From positions 213,574 through 277,573 of the forward strand of contig CALWRF010000040.1 of the NCBI GenBank assembly GCA_944383885.1: a DNA stretch of 64,000 nucleotides, in the 5' to 3' direction. Of this stretch, positions 34,721-43,532 are shown in pieces (positions within the stretch are counted from its first letter, which is position 1; each line of letters starts with the position of its first letter). This DNA comes from an uncultured Clostridia bacterium. Its GTDB lineage: Bacteria > Bacillota > Clostridia > Lachnospirales > Anaerotignaceae. The notes beneath the pieces were generated by a model. That model was not told where the DNA came from. It saw only the letters and a program-made list of their open reading frames with translations, and searched no databases. A program made the translations under genes and the position numbers.

Positions 34721-36196
34721 TTAAATGCTCGAGGCTATTGAGTTAAACATATACAAAAGCGGTGTAGGGAAAAATCCCAATATAACCGAAGTTATTGTTA
34801 ACGAAATAATTGTAACTGTCATAAGCGGTCCCGGGTCTTTTACATTGCTGTCATCTCTGCCTGCTACTGCCTCTCTTTTAGGAAAATATGCCGCTATAAG
34901 TATTGTAAATATGTAAAGAGCCGTAAGGAGCGCGGAAATTATAAGCACATAAATACCAGCGTAAGCCAATGGGTTATGCGCCCTTACTGCCGAAACGGCT
35001 ATGTTCCATTTGCTGTGAAATCCCGCAAAAGGCGGCACGCCTACCAGACCAAAACCGCAGACAGTAAAGCACCCGAATATAACAGGCATTTTCATGCCTA
35101 TGCCTTCTATTTCTTTTATGTACTGCCTTCCGGTCTGCACCAGTATGGCGCCGGTACAGAAAAAGAGAGTAATTTTAATTACGGCATGATATACCATGTG
35201 CAAAAGCCCACTGGCAAGACCTTCCTGCGTCATAAGTGAAACACTGAAAAGTATGTATGAAAGATTGCTTATTGTGGAATATGCCAGCCTGCGTTTTATA
35301 TGGCTTGTTTTAAGCGCCATTGTAGAGCCTATAAGTATTGTAATAAGCGCCGTTGCCATAATTATATACTGTGCCCACGTGCCCTTTAGCAGATACGTTC
35401 CGTAAGAAAAATACGTAAGGCGTATTATGGCAAAAGCGCCTGATTTAACAACGGCTACAGCGTGCAGCAGCGCCGTAACAGGCGTAGGGGCTACCGAAGC
35501 TGTTGGCAGCCACATAAAAAGCGGAAATACAGCCGCCTTAACGCCAAAACCAAAAAACGTAAGCACATATACCAGCCTTAGTATGTTTTCGTTATCCCTT
35601 ACAGCAATATAATTAAGTGTTCCGCCAAAATAAAAGTCTGTTGTGTCACTGTAACATATAATTATTACAAGACCTATAAAAGCCAGCGCGGCTCCGCTCA
35701 TCATAAATATTATATACATCTTGCCTGCATGGAAAGCCTTTGCGTCCATCTCATGTATTACAAGGGGAAGCGTTGCCAGTGTCAGCAGCTCATAAAACAG
35801 ATACATTGTAAACATATTCGCAGCAAAGGCTATACCCATAGTAACGCCGAAAGACATTACAAAAAAAGTAAAAAACCTCTGTTCATCTCTTTCATGGCTC
35901 ATATACTCAAATGCGTACAAAGTAGTAGGCGGCCACAAAAGCGCGACCATAGTGCCGAATACCTTTGAAAGCCCGTCTATTTTAAGCGCTATTTTTATAT
36001 GATCCGAAAACTGAATAATGTTAACATACGTATGCTGATAATTAAGTATGGCAAATATAGACAGCACTGTATTTATAACAACTATGGTTATTACAAAATA
36101 CCGCATTTTTGTCCTGTTTTCAAAAGGCTTGGCAAGTATAAAAAAACAGGTTATAAATGGAAATATAACTGGTAGCAATGTCAAATAAGAACTCAT
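34721..36196 (-). CDS. Antiporter-like subunit 3 (MrpD/NuoN-like)
   Basis: A 491-residue membrane protein of the proton-conducting family with about 14 helices. The helix 5 glutamate is in YLFYELLTLATLPLVIHEMD and the helix 7 lysine in GFGVKAAVFPLFMWLP. A second lysine-containing helix follows in LLHAVAVVKSGAFAII. ATG is chosen over an in-frame TTG two codons earlier, because it stands 7 bases after a run of G. It is one of three adjacent, mutually similar MrpD-type subunits. Whether each pumps is unknown. Confidence 0.9.
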   Translation of the reverse strand: MSSYLTLLPVIFPFITCFFILAKPFENRTKMRYFVITIVVINTVLSIFAILNYQHTYVNIIQFSDHIKIALKIDGLSKVFGTMVALLWPPTTLYAFEYMSHERDEQRFFTFFVMSFGVTMGIAFAANMFTMYLFYELLTLATLPLVIHEMDAKAFHAGKMYIIFMMSGAALAFIGLVIIICYSDTTDFYFGGTLNYIAVRDNENILRLVYVLTFFGFGVKAAVFPLFMWLPTASVAPTPVTALLHAVAVVKSGAFAIIRLTYFSYGTYLLKGTWAQYIIMATALITILIGSTMALKTSHIKRRLAYSTISNLSYILFSVSLMTQEGLASGLLHMVYHAVIKITLFFCTGAILVQTGRQYIKEIEGIGMKMPVIFGCFTVCGFGLVGVPPFAGFHSKWNIAVSAVRAHNPLAYAGIYVLIISALLTALYIFTILIAAYFPKREAVAGRDDSNVKDPGPLMTVTIISLTITSVILGFFPTPLLYMFNSIASSI

Positions 36197-36233
36197 AATC
36201 AATCCCCCGCAGCCGAAATGCTGCCGTTATTAA

Positions 36234-37703
36234 CTAAAATATATCCTGGGTAATACCTGAAAAAACATCTATAAGCCCGGAAGGGAATATACCTACAGCC
36301 AAAACGCCTGCGGCTAAAGCCATTAAAGGCACAAGCATTAAATAATTAGGCTCTTTATTCTCAAGCTTTGAGTAATCAAAACCTTTGCCCGGGAAAAAAG
36401 CATCTGACACAATAGTTAAAAGATAGCCTGCCGTAAGCAGTGCTGAAATTATAAGCACCGCTATGCCTATAACCGGTATAATTCCGGAATACGGCACTTC
36501 AAGGGCGCCTGTTGCTAAAAACCATTTGCTAATAAACCCTCCCGTAGGCGGTATGCCTATAAGGGAGAGGCTTGCAATTGTAAAGCAAACCATAACTACC
36601 GGCATTTGTTTTCCTATGCCTTTAAGCTCATAAACGTATGTGTGCCCTGTTTTATATATAACGGCTCCGGCTGAAAGGAACAGCGCGTTTTTAGCTATGG
36701 CATGGGATATAACCTGCAAAAGAGCGCCACACAAAGCCTGAGGCGTCATAAGAAATACGCCGAAAAGCACATAAGAAACTTGGCTTATTGTAGAGTATGC
36801 AAGACGTTTTTTAAGCATTTTTTCTCTGTATGCCAGCATTGAGCCCATAAATATAGTGCCTATGGCAAGAACTAAAATTACGTTCTGCACCCAAGTGCCT
36901 CTTACAAAATCAACGCCAAAAAGGTAATATGTTGTCCTTATAATGGCAAGCACACCGCATTTTGTAATAATACCTGAAAGCACGGCGCTTGCAGGGGCAG
37001 GCGCTACCGGATGGGCTGTAGGCAGCCACGCGTGAAGCGGATACATACCAGCTTTGCAGCCAAAACCTATCATCATGCCTAAATACACAACCCTTAAAAA
37101 GTTCTCATGCCCTGCTATAACAGCCGGGTCTAAAACACCGCCTGCCGTAAAGCTTGTTGTGCTGCCGTATATACACAGAAAAAAGAAACCTATAAGTCCA
37201 AGACCAGCGCCGAATATTGAGTAGCCGAGATATTTAAGCCCGGCTGCTATGGCGTCGTGTGTTTCGGTATGGAGCACAAGAGGGACAGTTGCAAGAGTCA
37301 TAAACTCATAAAACAGGTACATTGTCATAAAGTTTGAAGAATATGAAATACCCATAAGCACGCCTAAAGAAGCCATATAAAACATAAAAAACCTCTCCAC
37401 ATGCTCTTCATGCTTCATATATTCCATTGAAAAAACAGCGGCTAAAAACCAAATAACTGATATAAGGCAGGAATAAAGCCTGCTCAAACCGTCGTTTGAA
37501 AAAGAAATGCTTAAAAGGCTGCTTATGCGCCAAACTTCTATCTCTTTAAATCCGCCAAAAGAGATAATAAAAACAATTAAAATCTCAAATGCAAGCATAA
37601 GCGGCACAAATAATTCCTTTTGCCGCTGTTTTTTCAAAAGCGGCATAAAAAAAGCGCATATTATAGGGAAAAACACGGGAAAAAGCAATAAATAATTACC
37701 CAT
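36234..37703 (-). CDS. Antiporter-like subunit 2 (MrpD-like)
   Basis: A 489-residue proton-conducting subunit. Family landmarks are YLFYEFMTLATVPLVLHTE (helix 5 glutamate) and FGCKAGMYPLHAWLPTAHPVAPAPASAVLSGIITKCG (helix 7 and 8 lysines), a classic MrpD/NuoM pattern. A GGAGG lies 10 bases before the chosen ATG; an earlier in-frame ATG would add nine residues before this ribosome site. About 38 bases separate it from the next gene, consistent with one operon. Confidence 0.9.
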   Translation of the reverse strand: MGNYLLLFPVFFPIICAFFMPLLKKQRQKELFVPLMLAFEILIVFIISFGGFKEIEVWRISSLLSISFSNDGLSRLYSCLISVIWFLAAVFSMEYMKHEEHVERFFMFYMASLGVLMGISYSSNFMTMYLFYEFMTLATVPLVLHTETHDAIAAGLKYLGYSIFGAGLGLIGFFFLCIYGSTTSFTAGGVLDPAVIAGHENFLRVVYLGMMIGFGCKAGMYPLHAWLPTAHPVAPAPASAVLSGIITKCGVLAIIRTTYYLFGVDFVRGTWVQNVILVLAIGTIFMGSMLAYREKMLKKRLAYSTISQVSYVLFGVFLMTPQALCGALLQVISHAIAKNALFLSAGAVIYKTGHTYVYELKGIGKQMPVVMVCFTIASLSLIGIPPTGGFISKWFLATGALEVPYSGIIPVIGIAVLIISALLTAGYLLTIVSDAFFPGKGFDYSKLENKEPNYLMLVPLMALAAGVLAVGIFPSGLIDVFSGITQDIF

Positions 37704-37742
37704 TATATTAAATCCTCCAAAATTAAACATACATACAGCGCC

Positions 37743-39254
37743 TCAGCGCATAAGGGCAACTCCAATCTCGAAAATATCAAATATGCCCTCATAGCATGTG
37801 CCTACAAAAAAGTTAATAGCTATAAAAATCACTACCGCCGTAATAAAAGCAGGGCGCACATCAGGCTCTATCCGGTAATTCGCGTCTTTTTCGCTAAGCG
37901 GATGCCATATATCAACAATAGGCGGTATAAAATACATGGCGTTTAATACCATGCTGACCGCGAGTATTATAAGTGCCACAGCCATTTTAAGCGGCGAGTA
38001 AAAAGACGCCAAAGCCAGATACAGTTTTGAGGCAAAACCGGCAAAAAGCGGTATGCCTATAATTGAAAGAGCGCCTATTGTAAAGCCTACAGCCGAAAAC
38101 GGCGCTTTATGCCCTATGCCTCTTAAACAGTGGTCAGCTTCACCGGCAAGGGAAATATCCTTCATCCTGCCTGTGCATATAAAAAGCATTGATTTTGTAA
38201 CGGCATGCGCCACTATATGCAGCATTGCGGCAGTTACGCCTATGCTTGTACCAAGCCCCAGCCCCATGTATATATAACCTATCTGAGCTACTGAAGAGTA
38301 AGCCAGCATACGCATTATGCGCCTTTCTTTAAGGGCTATTACAGAGCCGAATATCATGCCGCATACGCCTAAAAAGAATATTAAGTTAGTTATTTTAATT
38401 TCTCTCAGGTATTCTATTGTAAAAACGCAGTAGTAAACTTTAATTAAAAATATTATATAACTTTTAAGCACCAAGCCTGAAAGTATGCCGCTTGAAGACG
38501 GTGTTGCGGCATCGTATGCCCCCGGCAGCATTGTGTGGAAAGGGAAAAGGGCGCTTTTTACCGCTATGCCCAGAGTAAATATCCCTGCCGTTATTGTCAT
38601 TGGGAATGAATAATCGCCTGAATTTATAATATTCATAACGCCCGATTTAAGCTGAGGGAACAAAAGCTGACCTGTTAAAGTATAAAGCAGCGCTATTGAA
38701 AACAGTATAAGCCCGGAACCCAGTATGCTCATTATAAGATAGCGTATAGTGGCAAGTATTCCGTTTCCCGAATCCTTGCTCATTATAATGGCGCAGGAGC
38801 AAATAGTGTTAATCTCTATAAAAACATAGCCGGTAAATATATCGTTAGTGTAAATAAGCGCCAGCATAGAGCCGAAAAGCAGGTTAAGCATTACAAAATA
38901 CAAATTCTGCTTTTTTTCCGCTATGTCTTTTTCTATCATATATTGTCCGCCGGCAACAGTAAGCAGCATAACAACCGAAAAAGCAACAGCCAGCACGGCT
39001 TCCATAGGTCCGGCTTTCAGCTCGTTGCCCCAAGGCGAAGGAAAGTGCCCCATAAGGAAAGTAAACCTTTCCTGATTATAGCTAACATGAATTAACAGCA
39101 ATACAGACAGTATGCCTATTAATAATGTCGCCAGCTTATGTATAAGGCAGCTTTTTTTGCCGTCATTTATAAGAGGGGTTATTATTCCGGCAAACATGGC
39201 AAGAAATATACTGATAAAAGGTATATTATGGGCTATGTTATGAGTCAGAATCAT
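37743..39254 (-). CDS. Antiporter-like subunit 1 (MrpD-like, divergent)
   Basis: A 503-residue proton-conducting subunit that follows the MrpC-like gene with a 17-base overlap. The helix 5 acidic residue is kept in GYVFIEINTICSCAIIM, and the helix 7 lysine in LGIAVKSALFPFHTMLPGAYDAATPSSSGILSGLVLKSY. Here the usual WLPxAHPxAPxP is replaced by MLPGAYDAATPSSSG, a pattern seen in MbhH/MbxH-type and MrpD homologues of anaerobes rather than Bacillus MrpD. A GGAGG is well spaced before the ATG. Confidence 0.88.
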   Translation of the reverse strand: MILTHNIAHNIPFISIFLAMFAGIITPLINDGKKSCLIHKLATLLIGILSVLLLIHVSYNQERFTFLMGHFPSPWGNELKAGPMEAVLAVAFSVVMLLTVAGGQYMIEKDIAEKKQNLYFVMLNLLFGSMLALIYTNDIFTGYVFIEINTICSCAIIMSKDSGNGILATIRYLIMSILGSGLILFSIALLYTLTGQLLFPQLKSGVMNIINSGDYSFPMTITAGIFTLGIAVKSALFPFHTMLPGAYDAATPSSSGILSGLVLKSYIIFLIKVYYCVFTIEYLREIKITNLIFFLGVCGMIFGSVIALKERRIMRMLAYSSVAQIGYIYMGLGLGTSIGVTAAMLHIVAHAVTKSMLFICTGRMKDISLAGEADHCLRGIGHKAPFSAVGFTIGALSIIGIPLFAGFASKLYLALASFYSPLKMAVALIILAVSMVLNAMYFIPPIVDIWHPLSEKDANYRIEPDVRPAFITAVVIFIAINFFVGTCYEGIFDIFEIGVALMR

Positions 39255-39636
39255 AAGTGTTAGCCTCCCCGCTTCTTAATTTTCTGAGCACTTCATCAAA
39301 GCTTAAAGTGCCGTATTTTTTATAAAGCCTTTGTATAAGCGCAAGAGAAAAAGCCGTAACACTAACTGAAACGACTATGCCTGTAAGCACAAGTCCGCTG
39401 GGTATTGGATTAATAAAATCCTCAAACCGCGCCGCTTTTCCTGCCTGCGCAATAGGCGCCGAACGCCCAGCTACATAGCCGTATGATACAAGATAAAGAT
39501 ATATAGCCGTATCCATAATGTTAAGACCTATAAACTTTTTAATTAAGTTATCCTGAAGCAGCATATTCATAAAACCTATGCCGAAAAGTATAACCGCAGC
39601 TGCCTCAAAATGGTTAGTTGTAAGCAGTTTTATCAC
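39238..39636 (-). CDS. mrpC: MrpC/MnhC-like subunit (NuoK fold)
   Basis: A 132-residue three-helix subunit of the NuoK/MnhC family. Helix 1 covers about HFEAAAVILFGIGFMNMLLQ, the GLNIMDTAIYLYLVSYGYV stretch is helix 2, and IPSGLVLTGIVVSVSVTAFSLALIQRLYKKYGTLSFDE is helix 3 and tail, with the NP-P-ALVLTGIV-type motif of the family. The start is a GTG two bases after the upstream stop, preceded by AAGGGGAT in the upstream gene; a longer in-frame reading would wrongly extend into MrpB. Confidence 0.88.
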   Translation of the reverse strand: MIKLLTTNHFEAAAVILFGIGFMNMLLQDNLIKKFIGLNIMDTAIYLYLVSYGYVAGRSAPIAQAGKAARFEDFINPIPSGLVLTGIVVSVSVTAFSLALIQRLYKKYGTLSFDEVLRKLRSGEANTYDSDS

Positions 39637-39637
39637 T

Positions 39638-40549
39638 TTAAATATCCCCTTTTGTGAAGTATGAATAAAAACCATACATTGTGCAGGCAACCACAATGCC
39701 TACGCATATATTAAGCGGCAATATAAGACCTCCGCTTAATATATTCCCCGGCGTGCCTTTTGGTATAACGCTTTCAATATGGTTACCTCCTGTAAAAAAA
39801 GAATACCCCTTTGAAAAAAAGTATATTAAAAGGCAGGCTACTGTTACTGCTGTAAAAGATTTATAATTCAGTATCCGCCTTACATTCTCATCGCCATAAG
39901 ACGCCGAATACAAAATGAGTGCTGCTCCTATTATAGTCCCGCCCGAAAAACCTCCGCCGGGGGATATATGCCCGTTAAGTATTACATATATCCCATAAAG
40001 CACAACTATTGGAAAAACAGGTCTTGCCGCAAACTTCAGTATGTCGCCCCTGTCGCTTTTAAACGAATCATAGTCAATATCCTTTTTGTCGCTGTCTGTT
40101 TTGCGCAAAAGCATGGCAACGCATATTACGGCTGTAAACAGCACTACCGATTCGCCGAATGTGTCAAAAGCCCTGTAATCCAGTATCATGGCTGAAACAA
40201 TGTTTAAAGCGCCCGTTTCCTCAACACCATGCTCTATATATCTTTCAGATACCTCGTTATTGGCAGGATTAAGGGCATTCCCATGCTCCGGGAGAGTATA
40301 AACAGTATAAAGCAGTATACCTATATACACCACCGTAACAAATACCGACAGAATTATATATATTTTTTTGCTGTATGAGTTAATTTTTTCTATTGTTTCC
40401 TCTATTGTTTTACGGCGTTTTTTGCGTCTTCCGGTTATTTTGCTCCGTATTTCCTTTTCCCATACGGAATCCAGTGAATCCTCGCCGTTTACCCATCTGA
40501 AGAATTTTTCCCATTTGCCTATATTATCAGGGTCGCTTTTATAATCCAT
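39638..40549 (-). CDS. MrpB/MnhB-like subunit with MbhE-type N-terminal part (fusion)
   Basis: A 303-residue protein. Residues 1-60 are a charged cytoplasmic stretch with RRKKRRKTIEETIEKI. A helix follows (about 64-84), then EETGALNIVSAMILDYRAFDTFGESVVLFTAVICVAMLL (110-148), which corresponds to MbhE or the C-terminal part of Bacillus MrpA. From about 172 the MnhB domain begins, with the family motif GHISPGGGFSGGTIIGAALILY. The two units, separate genes in several archaeal Mbh/Mrp operons, are fused here. Its place directly after the DUF4040 gene agrees with the MbhD-E-F order. Confidence 0.87.
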   Translation of the reverse strand: MDYKSDPDNIGKWEKFFRWVNGEDSLDSVWEKEIRSKITGRRKKRRKTIEETIEKINSYSKKIYIILSVFVTVVYIGILLYTVYTLPEHGNALNPANNEVSERYIEHGVEETGALNIVSAMILDYRAFDTFGESVVLFTAVICVAMLLRKTDSDKKDIDYDSFKSDRGDILKFAARPVFPIVVLYGIYVILNGHISPGGGFSGGTIIGAALILYSASYGDENVRRILNYKSFTAVTVACLLIYFFSKGYSFFTGGNHIESVIPKGTPGNILSGGLILPLNICVGIVVACTMYGFYSYFTKGDI

Positions 40550-40550
40550 A

Positions 40551-40805
40551 TTACTTATCCCTCGTTCCTTTGTTTATGGAATCGACTTTTTTTAAAGTCA
40601 GGAAAAACAGTATGCTGGTAACGCCGGCTCCCACCGCCGCCTCGGTTATGGCAAGGTCAGGCGCTTCAAGGAAAAGCCATATAACAGCCATAACAGTGCT
40701 GTACGCCATAAAAATTATTACCGTAACCAGCAGGCGTTTAGAAACTGTGGAGCCTACTGCACACAGAATAAGGAATATTAAAAGCACATATTCAAGTATT
40801 TTCAT
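40551..40805 (-). CDS. DUF4040 subunit (MbhD-like, MrpA C-terminal part)
   Basis: An 84-residue, three-helix protein with the DUF4040 hallmark EAPDLAITEAAVGAGVTSILFFLTL (about 47-71). In Bacillus this sequence is part of the C-terminal end of MrpA; as a stand-alone gene it matches MbhD of membrane-bound hydrogenase-type operons. It overlaps the MrpG stop by four bases. Confidence 0.87.
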   Translation of the reverse strand: MKILEYVLLIFLILCAVGSTVSKRLLVTVIIFMAYSTVMAVIWLFLEAPDLAITEAAVGAGVTSILFFLTLKKVDSINKGTRDK

Positions 40806-41113
40806 TTACGCCTTCCTCTCCTATTTGGCTTAACAGATGTTAAAATCTCCATTTTGCCTATTAAATGTGTCGCAACAGGGCTTGTCATCCATATAAAAAT
40901 TACTATTAAAGCAAGTTTGGCTATTTGGTAAATATTATCACTGAGCAGTATAACGCCTAAAACCGTAAGAAAAATTCCCATTGTATCCCCTAAAGAGGCA
41001 GCATGCATTCTGTCTAAAACATTATTAAACCTAAAAAGACCCAAAACGCTGACTGAAAAAACAAAAGCACCGGTTAAAAGGCACAGCGAAGCTAAAACAG
41101 CACGAATTATCAT
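40802..41113 (-). CDS. mrpG: MrpG/MnhG-like subunit
   Basis: A 103-residue three-helix subunit of the MnhG/PhaG family with the conserved FVFSVSVLGLFRFNNVLDRMHAASLGDTMGIFLTVLGV core (about 18-55), in which RMHAAS is diagnostic. It overlaps both neighbours by four bases (ATGA), a sign of stoichiometric expression. Confidence 0.9.
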   Translation of the reverse strand: MIIRAVLASLCLLTGAFVFSVSVLGLFRFNNVLDRMHAASLGDTMGIFLTVLGVILLSDNIYQIAKLALIVIFIWMTSPVATHLIGKMEILTSVKPNRRGRRK

Positions 41114-41481
41114 TTTTCACCCTCCCAGCTTTTTGTTTTTTTATTATGCTGTTTTTTATTGTTATCCTTAATATTATTATCTTTGATATTATTTTCTTTT
41201 TTATTATGCTCAACTGTAACTACATGGCTCAGTATAACTACCGACAAAAAATTCAAAAGAGCATAAACAAGTGCTATATCAACAAAAAACGGCTCTTCAA
41301 CATATACTGAAATTATGCAGATAGCCGCAGTTGATATTGTGCCTATTACATTTACAGCCACAATCCTGTCGGTAAACCTTGGACCTTTTATTGAGCGCAG
41401 GAGAGAAAAAATAAACAGGACCGACAGCACCGCAAAGTACACTATAAATACTGCCCTTAAAAAAAACGGCTGTAAATTCAT
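41110..41481 (-). CDS. mrpF: MrpF/MnhF-like subunit with Asn/Lys-rich tail
   Basis: A 123-residue protein. Residues 1-92 are the usual three-helix MnhF domain with the GPRFTDRIVAVNVIGT motif (33-48) and DIALVYALLNFLSVVIL. After it comes an unusual 30-residue polar tail made of NNIKDN-type repeats. In the DNA these are short direct repeats of an AATAATATTAAGGAT-like unit near 41150-41200, so the tail probably arose by slippage. Coupled by four-base overlaps to the E and G genes. Confidence 0.88.
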   Translation of the reverse strand: MNLQPFFLRAVFIVYFAVLSVLFIFSLLRSIKGPRFTDRIVAVNVIGTISTAAICIISVYVEEPFFVDIALVYALLNFLSVVILSHVVTVEHNKKENNIKDNNIKDNNKKQHNKKTKSWEGEK

Positions 41482-41945
41482 TTTGTCTTATCCTCCATTT
41501 TTCTTATATATTTAAGTATAGGCATGCTGTTTAAATCTTTGGCAAAATCCGGCACAAGGGCATGGACTGTATACTGCCCGTCTTCAAGTTTAAGCGTGTA
41601 TGTTCCGGGAGTAAGCGTTATGGAATTAGCCAGTATGCATCTTGCAGAAAAGCTTTTAAGCCCCGGGTTAAATGTTGTAATTTTAGACTCAGGCTTTTTA
41701 TGCGGAGAAAGTATAATTTTAATAACGCTTATATTAGACAAAACAATGTGGAAAAACAAAATAATAAAAAACACAGCAAAAAGAGGGATTTTTTTAATTG
41801 AAGCAATATCATTTTTAACGCTGTAGCCGAGAAAACGGCACAAAAAGAAATATAAAACACAGCAAACAATAAGACCGACAACAGCTGTTTCAGCTGTAAA
41901 TCTGCCATTAAATATAAACCAAAGAATATAAAGAACAAAAATCAT
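41478..41945 (-). CDS. mrpE: MrpE/MnhE-like subunit, first gene of the operon
   Basis: A 155-residue subunit of the MnhE family: two to three hydrophobic helices (1-33, 51-72) then the diagnostic soluble part ILANSITLTPGTYTLKLEDGQYTVHAL (about 104-130). A run of five G precedes the ATG. It opens the ten-gene operon E-F-G-DUF4040-B-C and four large subunits. Na+/H+ exchange is the expected activity for the Mrp family; direct evidence for the ion is not available in sequence. Confidence 0.9.
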   Translation of the reverse strand: MIFVLYILWFIFNGRFTAETAVVGLIVCCVLYFFLCRFLGYSVKNDIASIKKIPLFAVFFIILFFHIVLSNISVIKIILSPHKKPESKITTFNPGLKSFSARCILANSITLTPGTYTLKLEDGQYTVHALVPDFAKDLNSMPILKYIRKMEDKTK

Positions 41946-42218
41946 ACGCAGTCCCCCGTACTTGGTCTGCCATTTGACAACCCCTGTAATTTAAAACTCA
42001 CAAAACCATTAAAAAACTCTTAATATATTATAATCTAATACAGATGTTTTTTCATATAATCTATTATTAGATATTTTATTAAAATTTTTATAATTTTTAG
42101 TATATTTTATACAAAAATACTTAAAAACTGTTCTAATATTCAAAATTCGAGTGCAATATTCATGTTTCGTATTTAATTTATTATAATTTTATGGACATTT
42201 TAGCAATACCGCAGATGC
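41946..42218. other. Intergenic region upstream of the Mrp-like operon
   Basis: AT-rich and gene-free. A TATAAT at 42032-42027 (minus) with a poor -35 box is the best promoter candidate for the operon. Inverted TCTAATA/TATTAGA arms occur around 42034-42073, upstream of it. No riboswitch was recognised; in particular no pH- or sodium-responsive leader motif was evident. Confidence 0.35.
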
Positions 42219-42268
42219 AAAAACGGTGTCTGTCCAGATTAAAAAGCTGAACAAAACACCGTTTTTTT
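42219..42268. terminator. Terminator after the SH3-domain protein gene
   Basis: AAAAACGGTGT pairs with ACACCGTTTTT, with an inner TGTCCAG/CTGAACA near-stem; T tails on both strands. It ends the minus-strand gene at 42283. Confidence 0.8.
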
Positions 42269-42282
42269 AATATACAATAAGT

Positions 42283-43317
42283 TTACTGCTGTATTTCAGA
42301 TGTTCCTTCTTTATCTATAAGCTTAACATATTTGCTCTGGACATAACCGGTTTGACCGTTATAATCCACAGCATACCATGAGTTAAGTTTTTTGGTAACT
42401 GTAATAATATCACCGTCATCAAAGTATCCTAAAGCGGTATAGAATATACCGTTAAGGCTTCTGACAGGCAAAGATTCTATGCCGTAAACAACGCCCATAT
42501 ATGTTTGTGTTTTAGGCTTTGTAATAGAGCCTGACATTTCAGTTGATAAATAGTATTCGTTTATCCAGCCGTAAGAAGTTTTAAACCATACCTCATTATC
42601 TCCGTTTATTGCTACAGAAGTTACTTTTTCACTGCCCTGGCTTGGATTAATGTGCATTACTATTTTAGAGCCGGTATACGGCATTTCGTAAACCGGAGTT
42701 TTGCTGTAAATAACGTACATTTCGTCATCAGCAGGTATAAGCGATTTGCCCCTGTACACTCCGCAGGTGCAGTAGCCGTCTCTGTTATAGCTGTGTATAT
42801 GGTCGAGGACTTCATAATTATTGCTGTGATAAACAGCAAATGTACCGCCTTTAAACCTGCCGTTCATAAAGTTATCTTTATGATTTTTGTCATAAGCGTA
42901 ATATCCCTCAAAAACCACATCTCCGTTAGGCGCCGGATATGCCTCATAAACATTCATGCCGTTTTTATCGGCGCTTTTTAAAATCACGCTGTATGTATCT
43001 GAACCATTTGTGAACTCTATTAAATCGCCGTAATCAGCTTTTAAGTATATACTGCTTATGCTTGTAATAGGATAGCGGCTTACAACGGAATTTGTATTAT
43101 ACTCGTGCCCGAATAACTCCTCAAACATAAAACGCGCAAAAGCGTTGCTGCCTTTTTCATACACCGTTCTTTCCCATATTTTATAAAAATCCTCTCCGCT
43201 TATTTCAAGCTGGGATTTCTCAGATGCCGCAAACACGCTGTTAAAATACGGTGTTGCTGAAAAAATAACAGCGGCAGCCAAAACAGAGCTGACGGCTTTT
43301 TTAATTAATACTTTCAT
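42283..43317 (-). CDS. Secreted protein with two bacterial SH3-type domains
   Basis: A 344-residue exported protein. A signal peptide covers residues 1-31 (MKVLIKKAVSSVLAAAVIFSATP...VFAAS). A region of about 150 residues without a known family follows, ending in a Cys-containing HSYNRDGYCTCGVYRG segment. Then come two SH3-like repeats: YVIYSKTPVYEMPYTGSKIV...WFKTSYGWINEYYL (about 200-255) and VRSLNGIFYTALGYFDDGDIITVTKKLNSWYAVDYNGQTGYVQSKYVKLI (about 285-335). Such domains often bind peptidoglycan. The start is the second in-frame ATG, 7 bases after AAGGAGG. Stands alone between promoter and terminator; role unknown. Confidence 0.85.
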   Translation of the reverse strand: MKVLIKKAVSSVLAAAVIFSATPYFNSVFAASEKSQLEISGEDFYKIWERTVYEKGSNAFARFMFEELFGHEYNTNSVVSRYPITSISSIYLKADYGDLIEFTNGSDTYSVILKSADKNGMNVYEAYPAPNGDVVFEGYYAYDKNHKDNFMNGRFKGGTFAVYHSNNYEVLDHIHSYNRDGYCTCGVYRGKSLIPADDEMYVIYSKTPVYEMPYTGSKIVMHINPSQGSEKVTSVAINGDNEVWFKTSYGWINEYYLSTEMSGSITKPKTQTYMGVVYGIESLPVRSLNGIFYTALGYFDDGDIITVTKKLNSWYAVDYNGQTGYVQSKYVKLIDKEGTSEIQQ

Positions 43318-43465
43318 ACCCAGACCTCCTTGCTGCATAATTTAATTCATATTTCAAAATTTATATGCATTCATATACAGATTACAATATTTCCCGCGGA
43401 AGTGTCAACAAATTGCAGCATTTGTAATCTATATTAAATATTATATGTTTTAAAACGCTAAAAAA

Positions 43466-43506
43466 TAAAAAAACAGGCTCTTATCCTTTAAATTCGGACA
43501 AGAGCC
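43466..43506 (-). terminator. Terminator of proBAC
   Basis: An 11-bp stem (GGCTCTTGTCC/GGATAAGAGCC, one G-U) with T7 on the minus strand, just after proC. Confidence 0.88.
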
Positions 43507-43532
43507 GTATTTGCAGTATTTGCGGATTTTAA

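Noticed and set aside
32525..41945. NADH dehydrogenase (complex I) or membrane-bound hydrogenase operon
   Set aside because: Subunits E, F, G and MnhB-type are Mrp-specific, and no NuoB/C/D/H/I or hydrogenase large or small subunit is present.
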